Positions 22,690 through 36,418 of a stretch of 64,000 bases of DNA are shown piece after piece. Every line of letters starts with the position of its first letter. Position 1 is the first letter of the stretch. The translations under genes were made by a program, and so were the position numbers. The notes under the pieces were generated by a model. That model was not told the DNA's origin and did not search any database. It saw only the letters and a list, made by a program, of their open reading frames with translations. This stretch comes from Chenopodium formosanum (Eukaryota > Streptophyta > Magnoliopsida > Caryophyllales > Amaranthaceae): the NCBI GenBank assembly GCA_024500155.1, contig CM044858.1, positions 31,153,786-31,217,785 on the forward strand, written 5' to 3'.

Positions 22690-23532
22690 TTGAGGTTACT
22701 TTTCCTTTCACCTCATCATCCAGATACATGCCGCATTCTCTTTTGTAGTGTCCGGGATTACCACAATAGAAGCAGCGCATCTTCATCTTGTCTTTGAACT
22801 CCTTCTTCCTTGGTCTAAGGGCAAAGTTAGCCTTCTTGCAAGAATAGGTCTTTTGGAGCTCTTGGATGACTTCCCTTAAGGACAGTGTATCCCTATTGCG
22901 GTGAGACGCATCTTAAGCCCCACATACCCCGAGTGAAGAGAGCTAAGAAGCATGTGAGCCGCTTGCTCGTCTTCCACTGGTTTGCCAATTAGCTCCAGAT
23001 GGTTGAATAACCTTGTCATGTTAATTACATGAGCTTGAAGTGGCATTACGGGCCTAAGTCTCGCATTGTAGACTTTTCCACATACCTCTTGTCTTTCTTT
23101 CGAGAGACAACCTTCTTGCGGTGGCTTGATCCTCATTTTGGAGAGTGACCTAGTCACATCCTCCACATGACCATCATAATTGCCCCTAGCACTCTTGGTG
23201 ACCCTCATATTGACTACATCCTCAAGAGCTTTGAGTATCATGTCCGGAAAATAGCCGGAGAAAACCCCTTTCCATTGATCCGGGATGGAGTTTGCCATGA
23301 GTTTGGAAACTCTCTTGCAATCTATACTCCATTCTTCATGAGCTTCATCACTAATGATCCCTTTCGAGTAGAAACTCGGGATCGGAGTGTCCAAGATATG
23401 CTCTAGGTAGCAATTTATGAGTGTCTTTCGGAGTTCATCTTCCCATTCCTTGAAGTTCACCAAATTAAGAAAAAACGGTAACTTTTCGGGAAGTTCCGGG
23501 TACATAAGGTCGTTGTCATTAGTTGAAGACAT
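22690..23532 (-). pseudogene. E4 Copia Gag with zinc knuckle
   Basis: An ATG at 23532 opens a 218-codon frame with a Copia-type Gag: the early NFKEWEDELRKTL segment corresponds to the conserved Trp-containing N-terminal part, and LFNHLELIGKPVEDEQAAHMLLSSL is the conserved hinge before the C-terminus. The frame stops at 22876. After a frame change, a CX2CX4HX4C zinc knuckle (CFYCGNPGHYKREC) is visible at about 22735-22780. Gag forms the particle and binds element RNA through the knuckle. Confidence 0.82.
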
Positions 23533-25069
23533 GATTCTACAATTGAAAGAATTTTAATGAAAAACCATTCAAAAATTTATTTAAATAAGATTGAATTTTA
23601 TTCATGAAAATTTTCAATACTTATTTAACGTCTTATTTACACGTAAAATTGTCCCTATTTTGTGAAAATAAGGCGATTTCAAGATCCGAAGAAACAAAGA
23701 GTGGTTAAGCATGCTTTGGCTTGTCTTAAATACTCAATCTTCTAGGGTAAGCATTGCCTTGCTAATGGCACTAAGCCACTCTTGGTTAGACAATCGTCGC
23801 ATCTAATGCATCTTTGACGATGTATCTCTTTTGCCATGGTATGTGAGGACTCCTCACTCATACCGATGAGTTAAACCAAAACCAACGTGCACACCCGGTG
23901 TGCCTTATGCACCTTGGAGAAGTAATGGCACCTCGCTTTGGCGTAGCCTACCATCATCCTCGTCCGGTCAATAAGTGTTGTTTTGGAAGGCAATTTTGAC
24001 TCAATATTATTAGGGACCTAGGATTTCTATGTTGGTTGATTTAAGTGAACTTAACTAATCATCGCAACATCAAGAAAACCTAAACATGCATCTAACGAAT
24101 AATTCACATATATATATAAGCATAAAATATAAAGCGAAATTATAGATGCATATTGGCAACTAGCATGACCCCTTGAAATCATCATATCTTCAAAAGGTCT
24201 TCATTTGCAATTCAAGGCTTTGTCCTCCAAGATACGCCGTCTTCAAGACTTAACCAAACTATGCAAATACTAGTGTCTACAACTAGGAATAATCTAAATA
24301 TTAAAGTACAAAAATACTTAACAGTGCGTAGACCGTATTTAGATTTACAAAAATACATAACGGCACGTAGTCCGTATTTTCTATCCTAGTCGGGTCCCAC
24401 TAGTTGCCATTTCATAAAACCTGTGAGAGAGAATATACATTCCATTCATCCATTCACTATTTGTGAATAGCCCATGCAATTTACAAAATTAAAACAAGTA
24501 AAATGCATTTAAACAACGCGCGCACTAGTAACTAATCTAGGTGGTTAATCCGATTAACACGCCTAATTAAAACTAGTCAAAGTTGTTTAACCGATTATGT
24601 AATTGACGTCATTAATAAATAAAGCTCCGACTAAATTCCGCATTTCCCTTAATTAATCTAATTAATTAAGTTGGTAGCACCCAAACTTGTCAAAATGATA
24701 TTTTGCCAATGCCGCTCAAAACCGAGGCCTAGCCTCCCAAAATTTTAATTAAAATCAACAAAATTAATTAAAATAAATAAAACGGCAAAATAATTAACAT
24801 TAAGCCTACTAGGGCTAGTCACCTCAGCTCACCGCACCAAGCATACGCACACACCAAAAAAAAACGAACACACGGCCCACGGCCCGCGGCCGCAAGCTGC
24901 TGCCACGGCAGCAGCACGCGGGCTGCTGCCGCGCGTGTGCTACCGCCGTGCGTGTGCTACTGGCGTGCGTGTGGCCGCAAGCAAGGCGGGGCTGCCACCT
25001 TGGCAGCCACATACGGGCTGCTGTGCAGCCCAGCTCGCCAAGGTGGCTCTTTGCCTCGTTTTGCGTGCC
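23533..25069 (-). other. E4 5' leader, proximal part
   Basis: Untranslated leader of E4 between Gag and the E5 insertion. It includes a GC-rich island at about 24870-25050 with GCAGCC/GGCTGC inverted repeats. Open frames at 24824-25137 in this island are compositional. The leader continues on the far side of E5, at about 37641-37993. Confidence 0.5.
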
Positions 25070-26720
25070 TGACAAGAGGAAAATGCATGTCGTTATCTAC
25101 CCTTTCCCCAAGCCAAACTAAATTTGTAAACACCTAACCAACCTTATATGAATATAGGGCAAGTTAAGGGTCGATCCCAAGGGAATGCAATGATGAAAAC
25201 TAAAGTCTAAGTCAAGCTACCTTAAAGTCGAAAATGAGATTATGGTTGGTACTAAAGTGAACTAGATCAAATTTAACAAGTAATCAAGGGTCGAAATACT
25301 AGGGATATGGGTTCCACATGCAAGATCAATGATAATGCTAGTTTAAAGCTCAATCAATTAATTCAAGTATTGCAATGGACAAACAATAGTAGCAATCAAG
25401 AGAGTTCAAATGCTATCTCCTATAGGCTAATATAGTGGTCACTATGAAAGGCAAACCAAGAAGAATCACAAGCAAACCCAATCAATTAGAGCAACCTTCA
25501 AATCAATTGGTCATGTCATTAAGAGTTGCAATGCAAACTAGATTAATCTTATAGGGTGATCAATCCTAATCTAATCAATCTCATGCAAAACTATGTCAAC
25601 CAATTTAATTGCAACAAATCAACCAATCAAAGAGCATCAACTAGCAATTCCATTAATCAAACATGCTTCCCCCTTTCCCTAGCAACTAATCTACTCACTA
25701 ATCATGGTGAAATTCAAAAACAAATAACTAGAAATTGCATTGATCATCATTCTATATCAAAATCTAATAGAAATCAAAGTATTCAATAATATCAAACTCA
25801 AATCCAAGAAAAACAAGCATCAAGCAAAAATCAAATAGCAAGTAACTAAGAGATGAAAGAAGGAAGAGATTCTCACTAATATTGATGATTGAAAACGAAG
25901 AAATCCAAACTTGATTGATCAAATGTTGAGTTACAAATCCAAAACCAAGAACTTCTCTCTAACTTCTCTCTAGATTCTCTCTCTAAAACTAAGCTAATGA
26001 AATATTATCAAAAAGTTGGATTCAAAAAGGAAATACAATTCTATTTATAAGCTAAGAAGAAAACGGCAGCTCCCGCGCCCTCTCCCGATAGACCCGCACC
26101 CGCGGAGAAATGGGTACGGAACCCTCCGCGGGCTATCTGGGCAGCACCCGCGCCCGCGACATCAGGGACCCGCGCCCGCGGGAAGATGGCCCGCGCCCGC
26201 GGGACGATCCCCTGCTCCCAAAGGCTGATCAGGGGCCGCGGTCTCTCTGAGTGGAGAGGCCTCTCCATTTTGCCCGCGCCCGCGGGAAGCCCTCGGGGCA
26301 ACCGCGGCAAGTTCCTGCCTCATTTTGACATTTTTGAGCATTTTGGGCCCGCGCCCGCGGCAAGATGGCCCGCGCCCGCGCCCTGCTGGAAATATCTTGG
26401 GGACCTCTCCGAGGCCTCTCCAAGGCCTCTCTAAGCCCTCTCTAGCCAAATGCTTCTTCCTTGCTTGATCATTGAGGTCCCGAATCGCATCCTTTGCCAA
26501 GGTGAATCTCACAATACCTACACAAGTAAACAAAGGAAGGAAATAAAAGGGAAAAAGAGCAAAATAAAGGAAAACACGATAAAAACACGAGAATCATAAA
26601 GAAAAGCGGAAAAAGGAGAAACTAAAGGAAAAAGGACCAAAACTAAGAGAAGAAAGCATGAAAAAGGGAAAGAAATAACCTAAAAGACTACCCTATGAGT
26701 GCCATAAATGACACTCATCA
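25070..26720 (-). repeat. E5 LTR (3' LTR; 5' LTR missing)
   Basis: 1651 bp from TGACAAGAGG to CACTCATCA, followed by the PPT. TATAAATA on the minus strand lies at 26049-26042. A large GC-rich array follows upstream (26072-26425). The R-U5 part is only distantly similar to those of E1 and E7. Confidence 0.88.
26072..26425 (-). promoter_or_regulatory. E5 U3 GC-rich array with 21-bp phased units
   Basis: Units of CCCGCGCCCGCG start at 26147, 26169, 26190, 26272, 26348 and 26369; neighbouring ones are 21-22 bp apart. The promoter-proximal pair at 26072 and 26093 is also 21 bp apart. The first unit lies about 23 bp upstream of the TATA box. The unit sequence differs from E1 and E7, but the spacing rule is the same. 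Confidence 0.65.
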
Positions 26721-26734
26721 AATTCCCCCAAGCT
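26721..26734 (-). other. E5 polypurine tract
   Basis: The minus strand reads AGCTTGGGGGAATT immediately before the LTR start TGATGAGTG; identical to the E7 PPT. Confidence 0.85.
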
Positions 26735-29198
<2,464 letters not shown>

Positions 29199-29720
29199 CT
29201 ATTGGCCACTGGGGCCGGCACCATCATCACCTCCAAAACCATCACCCCCATCCCAACCTCCGGTGAAACCGGGAGGAAATCCATAATGACCCTTAAATAG
29301 GTCTTGTTGGGATGGGGTCAATTGGTCAAAAGGCTCTTGTTGAACAAGGGGCTCGGGGTGACGGGGGTCAACATAGTAATAAGCAGGGTCACCCCTATAA
29401 TCACTCCCCCCCGAGACCCTATAATCATAGGGCGGGAAGTTGCGCCTTGGCACATCGGGATTCTCAACCCCTTGCCAATAAGGGTACGTAGGGAGGCCGT
29501 CACCACCCCGGGAAGGTACCGGCCCTTGTTGGGGCGGCACATAAGGGTAGTTGACCGGAGGTGTGACCTCCCCCCTACGTACACTAGCGTCATACAAGGC
29601 GCTAGTTTGATAAGATAAAGTTTGGTGGTCAGAAAACATACCTTGCATGCTCAATTGCATGCGTTCCATGTGGGCTCTCATGGCCTCCATTTCCCGGAGA
29701 TAAGCATCTCCTTGGAAATC

Positions 29721-29751
<31 letters not shown>

Positions 29752-30995
29752 CGTTGTTGTCTTCTCTCTCTTCTTATTCCGTGAGCATCCTCTTGGAAAT
29801 GCTCATGTTGTTGATGAAACGGCGGTTGTTGTTGTTGTTCCTCATGTTCTTCTCCTCTTCCTTCCTCCTCCTCATTGACTCCCTCAAACCCGGCTCCCTT
29901 AACAAAATTTGCATCCTCCTCCATCTCATCCTCATCTATCCTACCATTGTCCCTAGGGACCATCCAAACATTCCTAGCTTGGCGAAAGATGGAGGTAGCG
30001 GCCGGGTTAGGGAGAAGGCAATGGTGGGTAATCCCCACTAGCCAAGAGTAAGTACCGGCTCTCCTAGTACTAGTTATGAAACGGAGGGTGTTAACCTGCT
30101 TCAAACTAATCCAAATGTCTTCACCCCCTCCAACCGGAGTGCAAGACTCTAAGAACCGCTCTTGCTTAAAATACCTCACAAGACGGGTCACTATGCCCCC
30201 ACAATGAATCTCCCCCGTCTTAACCCCATGCATGATCTCCTTGCAACAATCCATGAAAATATAGCCAAAGTTTATCCTAGATTCCAACTCCGGCTTAGTA
30301 GCCATCCACAAGACCAAGATCTCCTCTCGAGATAACTTCCCCAAATCTTGCTTATTATAAACCGAATACCCGAGAATTCTATGGAGGATCCTAAGGGCCG
30401 GATGGATGATCTCACTAGCAAGGGATATCTTGGAGTCAAACTGCTTTTTGTGGGCTATGGTTCTCCACCAAGCAACCTCGTTGTACTCACTTTGGGCAAG
30501 GGAGATAAGGGGCTCGAAGATATCACCATTTGGGTTGAAACCTAGGGCTACATTAAACTCGGCTAGGTTCATGGTGTGCTTTACATTGAAGAGTTGGAAG
30601 GAGATGATGAAGTCGGTTTCCCCTACCCTATTGAATTCACATGTGGAGAAAAACTCAATTGAAGGCTCCAAGTAGGTTCGGGGGGTAGATTTCAAAAACT
30701 CACCCAAGCTTAGGTTTTCGAGGAGTACATCAAGGTCGTTATCTATGCCTAGCTTGGCCATGTCATCACGAAAATAGTGGCGGGTGGGTCTAAACCGACG
30801 GTCTTTCATTTTGTTATATATAGGCAATTGTTTAGACCGGTTCCACAATTTTAGAGGTGGTAGAGGAGGAAGGGCGTCATCTTGGGTTGAAGAATGTGTT
30901 TCGGGTTGAGGGTTTGAGGATTGGCCTTGAGAAGTTTGGCCGGGAGATTGGTTCAAGCGGTTTTTGCTACTCTTAACTTTTCTCAACAAATTCAT
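29199..30995 (-). CDS. E5 ORF1, Athila ORF-1-like protein at the env position
   Basis: An intact 598-codon ORF downstream of pol. The N-terminus is basic (MNLLRKVKSSKNRL); residues about 70-330 form a conserved globular region (EPSIEFFSTCEF, LAEFNVALGF, LHRILGYSVY, GEIHCGGIVTRLVRYF). Next come an acidic stretch and a Gln/His-rich stretch (about 385-435), then a Pro/Tyr/Gly-rich tail ending FKGHYGFPPGFTGGW and GAGPSG. The fold region matches what is annotated as the Athila ORF-1 family, function unknown. Athila elements often carry an env-like gene in this position, but I see no signal peptide or membrane helix. E7 has a homologue of nearly equal length. It has its own candidate promoter upstream. 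Confidence 0.78.
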
Positions 30996-31620
30996 TTCTT
31001 ACCACACAAATTCACAAAAATTCACAAGAAATATTCCAACTCCCTCAAACAAACAACAAACACCTCAAACACTCACAATCCTCCTTTCAAATCCAACCAA
31101 ACCTCCAAAAACTACAAGGTACCTGTTTCAATCAACACAATAACCAAAATTCCAACAACAAATACCAATATCAACAATCATCCATCAAATATATGCAAGA
31201 TTTATCAAGAAAAATCAATCATCACTCAAAATTACCAAATTTCACAAAAAACAACCATGAAACACAAAAATCATGCTCAAAATCAAGGTAAACCAACCAA
31301 TGTAAAGAAATCAAGTGAAATTGACAAGAATAATACAAAGGTTAGAAGTATACCAAGATTGGAGACTCAAATTAAGCTTAGAGCACCACACACTACCGAA
31401 AGTTGCCGAAAAACCACGAGAAACTTGAGTAGAAGTGATGGAATTTGAGAAATAAGGTAGATTATGTGAAGATTTGATGGAAAATGTGAAGAGAAGAGTA
31501 AGAGATTGATGATTTGGGGTTAGGGTTTGAGAGGTTTTTAGAGAGAGAAAGAAGAAAAGTATAGAGGAGGTGAGAAAATAAGAGAGGAGAGAGAGGGGAG
31601 AGAGCGTCCGGGTTTAAGAA
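30996..31620 (-). other. E5 ORF1 leader with possible 5'-UTR intron
   Basis: Non-coding. The part nearest the GC block is pyrimidine-rich on the minus strand, like plant TATA-less promoters and leaders. A possible intron runs from a GTATAC donor at 31353 to a CAG acceptor at 31123 (231 nt, T-rich on the minus strand). The splice sites are inferred from sequence only. Confidence 0.35.
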
Positions 31621-32010
31621 ACCCAGCTACCCGCGCCCTCTCCCGAAACAGCCGCGGTCTCGGGAACTCTCCCGCGCCTGCGGAGAGACCGCGGGGCAAC
31701 CGCGGGGAGTTCCTGTCAAAAAATGAAGAAATTATACCTGATGCTTGCCGCGCCCTCTCCAAGGATGTCGCGCCCTCTCCAAAACTTCCCGCGCCCGCGG
31801 AGAGACCGCGGGGCAACCACGGGAAGTTCCTGATCCATTTTTGACATTTTTGGTGAAATGAGGGCCGCGCCCTCTCCAATTTCTCCGAGGTCTCACTAAA
31901 CTCCCCCGTGCCCGCAGAGAGACCGCGGGGCAACCGCGGGGAGTTCCTGATTGTAAATGTTCTTTAAAGCTAAGGAGGCCCCCGAGGTCTCTCCAAGCCC
32001 TCGGGGAGCC
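31621..32010 (-). promoter_or_regulatory. E5 internal U3-like GC-rich block upstream of ORF1
   Basis: A CCGCG-rich array like that of the E5 LTR. The promoter-proximal edge shares CAGCTNCCCGCGCCCTCTCC with the LTR edge at 26066-26085. Inner segments share GACATTTTTG and the repeated CCTCTCCAAG style. CCGCG cores at 31631, 31652, 31672 and at 31748, 31768, 31789 are 20-21 bp apart. This looks like a diverged copy of the LTR upstream promoter placed before ORF1. Confidence 0.6.
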
Positions 32011-32231
32011 CTCTCCCCTACACTCTAAACTCTTCATAAAACTTCTTCTATCCAACATGAGATGATAATAGGCAACCTACAAAACAAACATAAAACCAAC
32101 GCAACATAAGATCAAAAATTAATCAAGGAAAATCTAAAGAAAAGAAAAGAAAAGAAAAATGAGATGAGAATCCGGGTTGCCTCCCTTAAGCGCTTTTGGT
32201 TAACGTCGTTAGCTCGACGTGCACCACCCTC
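32011..32231 (-). other. E5 pol-ORF1 junction with conserved GGGAGGCAACCCGG
   Basis: Just after the pol stop the minus strand carries AAGCGCTTAAGGGAGGCAACCCGG (plus strand 32172-32195, split here only by description). E7 has CCGGGAGGTAACCCGG at 52665-52680 and E1 a decayed form near 4579-4594. It can fold as a short hairpin. Its role is unknown. Confidence 0.5.
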
Positions 32232-32636
32232 TCAAGGTGGCTTGAAAAGAATTATTTTGTGAACAAGACCAACAAACACTTCATCAAAGTACTTCTTGAG
32301 CCGATGACCATTAACCTTAAATGAAGATGAGGAATCCAAAGGAGAAATTTCCACGGCACCATTACCAAAAACATCCTTCACCAAGAATGGACCACTCCAT
32401 CTTGACATGAGTTTTCCGGGGAACAACTTCATTCTAGAATTGTAGAGCAGGACTTTGTCACCTACACAAAACTCCTTTTTCTCAATCAACTTGTCATGAA
32501 CCTCTTTGGATCGAGCTTTGTAGGTGCTAGCACAATCGTAAGCATCAAGCCGAAGTTCCTCTAACTCATGAAGATCCAACCACCTCTTCTCTCCCGCACT
32601 TGCTAAGTTAAAATTGATCTTCTTGATGGCCCACAA
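32232..32636 (-). pseudogene. E5 integrase C-terminal domain
   Basis: A 134-residue frame with the integrase C-terminal pattern of Athila and other gypsy pol proteins: LDAYDCASTYKARSKEVHDK, then FCVGDKVLLYNSRMKLFPGK and SRWSGPFLVKDVF, which form the SH3-like DNA-binding fold. It ends LFKPP and stop, an ending echoed by FFDPP in E7. It is in a different frame from the integrase core upstream, with a frameshift at about 32605-32640. Confidence 0.85.
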
Positions 32637-33328
32637 GGCACGATGTTCAAGCTCAACCAGGAGATGGCATGTTTGCCATAGACAAGGCGATGTGGAGTGG
32701 TACCAATGGGTGTCTTAAAAGCCGTCCTATAAGCCCATAGAGCATCATCCAATTTGTCCGACCAATCCTTTCTATTGCGAGCAACCGTCTTCTCAAGAAT
32801 AAGCTTGATTTGACGATTTGAAACCTCAACTTGGCCACTTGTTTGAGGATGGTAGGGAAGCCCAAATCGTTGGTGCACACCATGTTTCCTCAACATCTTT
32901 TGAAAGGCATTATGGACAAAATGGGATCCATTATCACTTATCACCGCTTTTGGGACACCAAACCTTGGAAAGATGATCTTCTTAAACAACTTCAATACAA
33001 CCTTGTGATCATTTGTTGGAGAGGCAATGGCCTCAACCCACTTAGAAACATAGTCCACCGCCACAAGGATATATTGATTCCCGTATGAAGAGGGGAATGG
33101 TCTCATGAAGTCAATTCCCCACACATCGAACACCTCCAATTCAAGGATAGGTTGTTGAGGCATCTCAGTTCGCTTGGAAATGTTCCCAACTCGTTGACAT
33201 CGGTCACACGACTTAACGAAGCCCCATGAGTCCTTGAAGAGATGTGGCCACCAAAAACCACTTTGAAGAACCTTGGTAGCGGTCTTGGAAACACCCATGT
33301 GCCCACCACTAGGGTCCGAGTGGCACAT
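32603..33328 (-). pseudogene. E5 integrase zinc-binding and catalytic core
   Basis: A 241-residue frame. The N-terminal HHCC zinc finger is seen as CHSDPSGGHMG and later CDRCQ (C41, C44). The DDE core has Asp73 in WGIDFM, Asp132 in ISDNGSHF and Glu168 in GQVEVSNRQ, so 35 residues separate the second Asp from the Glu as in retroviral-type integrases. All three catalytic residues are present. A frameshift separates it from RNase H near 33310-33330 and another from the C-terminal domain. Integrase inserts element cDNA into chromosomes. Confidence 0.88.
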
Positions 33329-33941
33329 TCTTTACACTAGGCACCTCTTCATTTGGAACACAACGCCTAAGTAAGCCATCAACCCCACGTTTGTATAAGA
33401 TAGGATCATCCCAAAAATAGTGCCTTGCCTCTCTTTTGATCTTCTTCTTTTGGTTCTTGGAGAAAGAGGGTGGAAACTCCCCACATGCTAGAAAATTGAC
33501 CAAATCGGCATACCATGGGAGTTCCTTCACCTCTATGGCATACAAGAAATCATCAAGCATTCTATCTTCTATTGGTAGACCATCATCATGAATTTGATCC
33601 CCTTCAAGGCGAGAAAGATGGTCCGCCACAACATTCTCCGCACCCTTCTTGTCCCTAATCTCAATCTCAAAAGCTTGCAATTCAAGCACCCATTGAATCA
33701 ACCTTGGCTTGGACTCTTTCTTGGCAAAGAGATACTTGAGGGCCGCATGATCCGTGAAGACTATGGTCTTGGAACCCAACAAGTAACACCGGAATTTCTC
33801 AAAAGAGTGCACAATTGCCAAAAATTCTTTTTCCGTTGTTGTGTAGTTCTTTTGAGCCCCATTGAGAGTCTTGGACATATAGTAAATCACATGAAGCTTC
33901 TTGTCTACCCGTTGTCCCAAAACACCTCCAAAATCGCCCAA
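33309..33941 (-). pseudogene. E5 RNase H
   Basis: A 210-residue frame with gypsy RNase H motifs: VDKKLHVIYYMSKTLNGAQK, NYTTTEKEFLAIVHSFEKFR with the catalytic Glu, TDHAALKYLF with Asp, and ENVVADHLSRLE with Asp. A CDASDW motif with the first Asp is in the preceding frame at about 33940, so a single frameshift cuts the domain near 33910-33940. It degrades RNA in the RNA-DNA hybrid. Confidence 0.87.
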
Positions 33942-36418
33942 TCACTCGCATCACACATCAACTCAAAAGGAAGATCCCACCTTGGGCCTTGAACAATAGG
34001 AGTGGAGATTAGGGCCTTCTTCAATCTATCAAATGCCTTCAAGCATTTGTCATCAAAATTGAACTCAACATCTTTTTGAAGAAGGTCATTTAGGGGCTTA
34101 GCAATGAGTGAAAAATCTTTGATGAATCTTCTATAAAAACCCGCATGACCAAGGAACGATCTCACTCCTTTGACATTCACCGAAGGTGGAAGTTTCTCAA
34201 TCACATCAATTTTGGCCTTATCCACCTCAATGCCTCTATTTGAAATCTTGTGCCCAAGCACTATACCTTCCTCCACCATGAAGTGGCACTTCTCCCAATT
34301 CAAAACAAGATTGACTTTCTTACATCTTGCCAAACACTTCTCAAGATTCACAAGGCACTCCTCGAAAGAAACACCCCCCACCGAAAAATCATCCATAAAG
34401 ACCTTCATTTCCTCCTCCAACATATCTCCGAAGATACTCATCATGCACCTTTGGAAAGTAGCGGGTGCATTGCATAACCCAAAGGGCATTCTCCGGTAGG
34501 CAAAGGTCCCATAAGGACATGTGAATGTGGTCTTTTCTTGATCATTAGGGTGGATGGGGATTTGGAAGAATCCGGAATACCCATCGAGGAAACAATAAAA
34601 CTTGTGCCTTGTTAGTCTCTCAAGCATTTGGTCAATAAATGGAAGAGGAAAGTGATCCTTCTTGGAAGATGTGTTTAGACGTCTATAGTCTATACACATC
34701 CGCCAACCGGTGACCGTCCTAGTTGGAATGAGCTCACCCTTCTCATTCTCAACCACGGTCATGCCCCCCTTCTTTGGAACGACATGGACGGGGGAGACCC
34801 ACCTAGAGCTAGAGATGGGGAATATGATTCCCGCATCCAATAGCTTGGTGATCTCCTTCTTAACTACCTTTCCCATTTGGGGATGTAGCTTCCTTTGTCG
34901 TTCAATAGAGGGAAGGGCGCCTTCCTCAAGCGTTATGTGGTGTTGGCACAAGGCGGGGCTTATACCTTTAAGGTCATCAATTGTGTACCCCAAAGCACCT
35001 TGGTGTTTTCTCAAAACACCACATAACGCTTGAGCTTGGCTCTCGCTCAAGGATGCACTAACTATCACGGGGTAAGTGGAATGAGGGCCCAAGAATTCAT
35101 ACCTAAGGTGTGATGGTAGAGGTTTGAGCTCTACCATAGGCACACCATTACCTTCTTGTGATGTGGCCGCTTGCAAAGCTTCATTGCTTGAGATTTTCAA
35201 ACATGTTTGCTCATCCACTTCCTCCACACTCCCATCAAGTAACTCCTCATAGAAAGTCATCTCCTTGCATGATGCACCTACTTTGTCTTTGTTCAACAAA
35301 ACATTCTCAAGAGCATCGTTAGAAGTGAGTAAGTGCTCATGCATGGAAGATACAACAATATCAAGTGAATCAATCATCATACAATTTTCCAAAGAAGAAC
35401 ATGGATACTTCATGCTCTCATTCAAATCAAATTCTATAACCTCTTCTCCTACCTTAAGGGAGATCTTTGCACTCCTCACATCAATCATGGCTCCCGAGGT
35501 AGCAAGAAAGGGTCTACCTAAAATGATCGGAATGGTAGCATCCTCATCCATTTCAAGAACAACAAAATCCACGGGAAACACAAACTTCCCTACCCTCAAA
35601 GGGACATCTTCTACCTTACCTTTTGGAAATTTGATAGACCTATCCGCTAATTGCAAGGTAATGTTAGAAGGTAAGAGTTCCCCTAGCTCAAGTCTTTGAT
35701 AAACCGAATATGGCATTAGGCTCACACTAGCTCCCAAGTCACATAAGGCATTATCAATTTGCATCTTGTTAATGGCACAAGGGATGGAGAAGTTTCCGGG
35801 GTCTTTCAACTTGGGTGGCATTTTGTTCATGATGATAGCACTACAATTTTCGGTCAAATTGATGGTCTCCACAACCTCACAAGTTCTTCTCCCACTCAAA
35901 ATATCTTTGAGGAATTTGGCATAGTTTGGCATTTGGTTGATCACATCGGTAAAAGGTAGAGAAAGGTGGAGTTGTTTTAGCATCTCAATGAATCTCCCAA
36001 ATTGTTCATCCAATTTGTGTCTCATGAATTTTTGTGGGTAGGGGAGCTTGGGTCTCACAATTTCTTTCTCTACTCTCACCTCTCTAGGTGTCTCAACCAC
36101 CACCTCATCCAATGATGCCCTATCCCCCTCATTCTCAACCAAAACCTCCCTAGGAATCTCCTTATCTACACCCTTCCTAGGCAATCTCTCCTCAAGGACC
36201 TTTCCACTCCTTGTAACAATAGCATTCACGGGTTTCTTGGGATCAAGACCTTGGGAAGGTAAAGAAGAAGGGCTTGCATGATCTTTCAAGGCATTAGCAA
36301 GTTGAGAGATTTGGTTTTCAAGCATTTTATTGTGGGTCATCATTTCATTGAATTTTTTATCACTTACGGCCATGTATGTGTTCAACAACTTGGTTTGATT
36401 CTCAATTATCTCCTCCAA
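33905..36418 (-). pseudogene. E5 protease and reverse transcriptase
   Basis: An 837-codon open stretch continuing in frame from Gag; the Met at 36418 is internal. The protease active site is DLGASVSLMP (residues 227-236) and the flap-side motif is IILGRPFLATSG (298-309); Athila proteases have DLGA in place of DTGA. RT spans about residues 510-800: the MCIDYRRLN block, CFLDGYSGFFQIPI, YRRMPFGLCNAPATFQRCM and the catalytic FMDD at 674-677, followed by the thumb (LGHKISNRGIEVDKAKI). No stop occurs within PR or RT. The frame is lost at the RNase H start near 33910-33940, so the polyprotein is broken. Confidence 0.9.

Noticed and set aside
29199..30995. ORF1 as a retroviral-type envelope protein
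   Set aside because: No signal peptide, no membrane helix and no cleavage-site pattern; only the position matches env.
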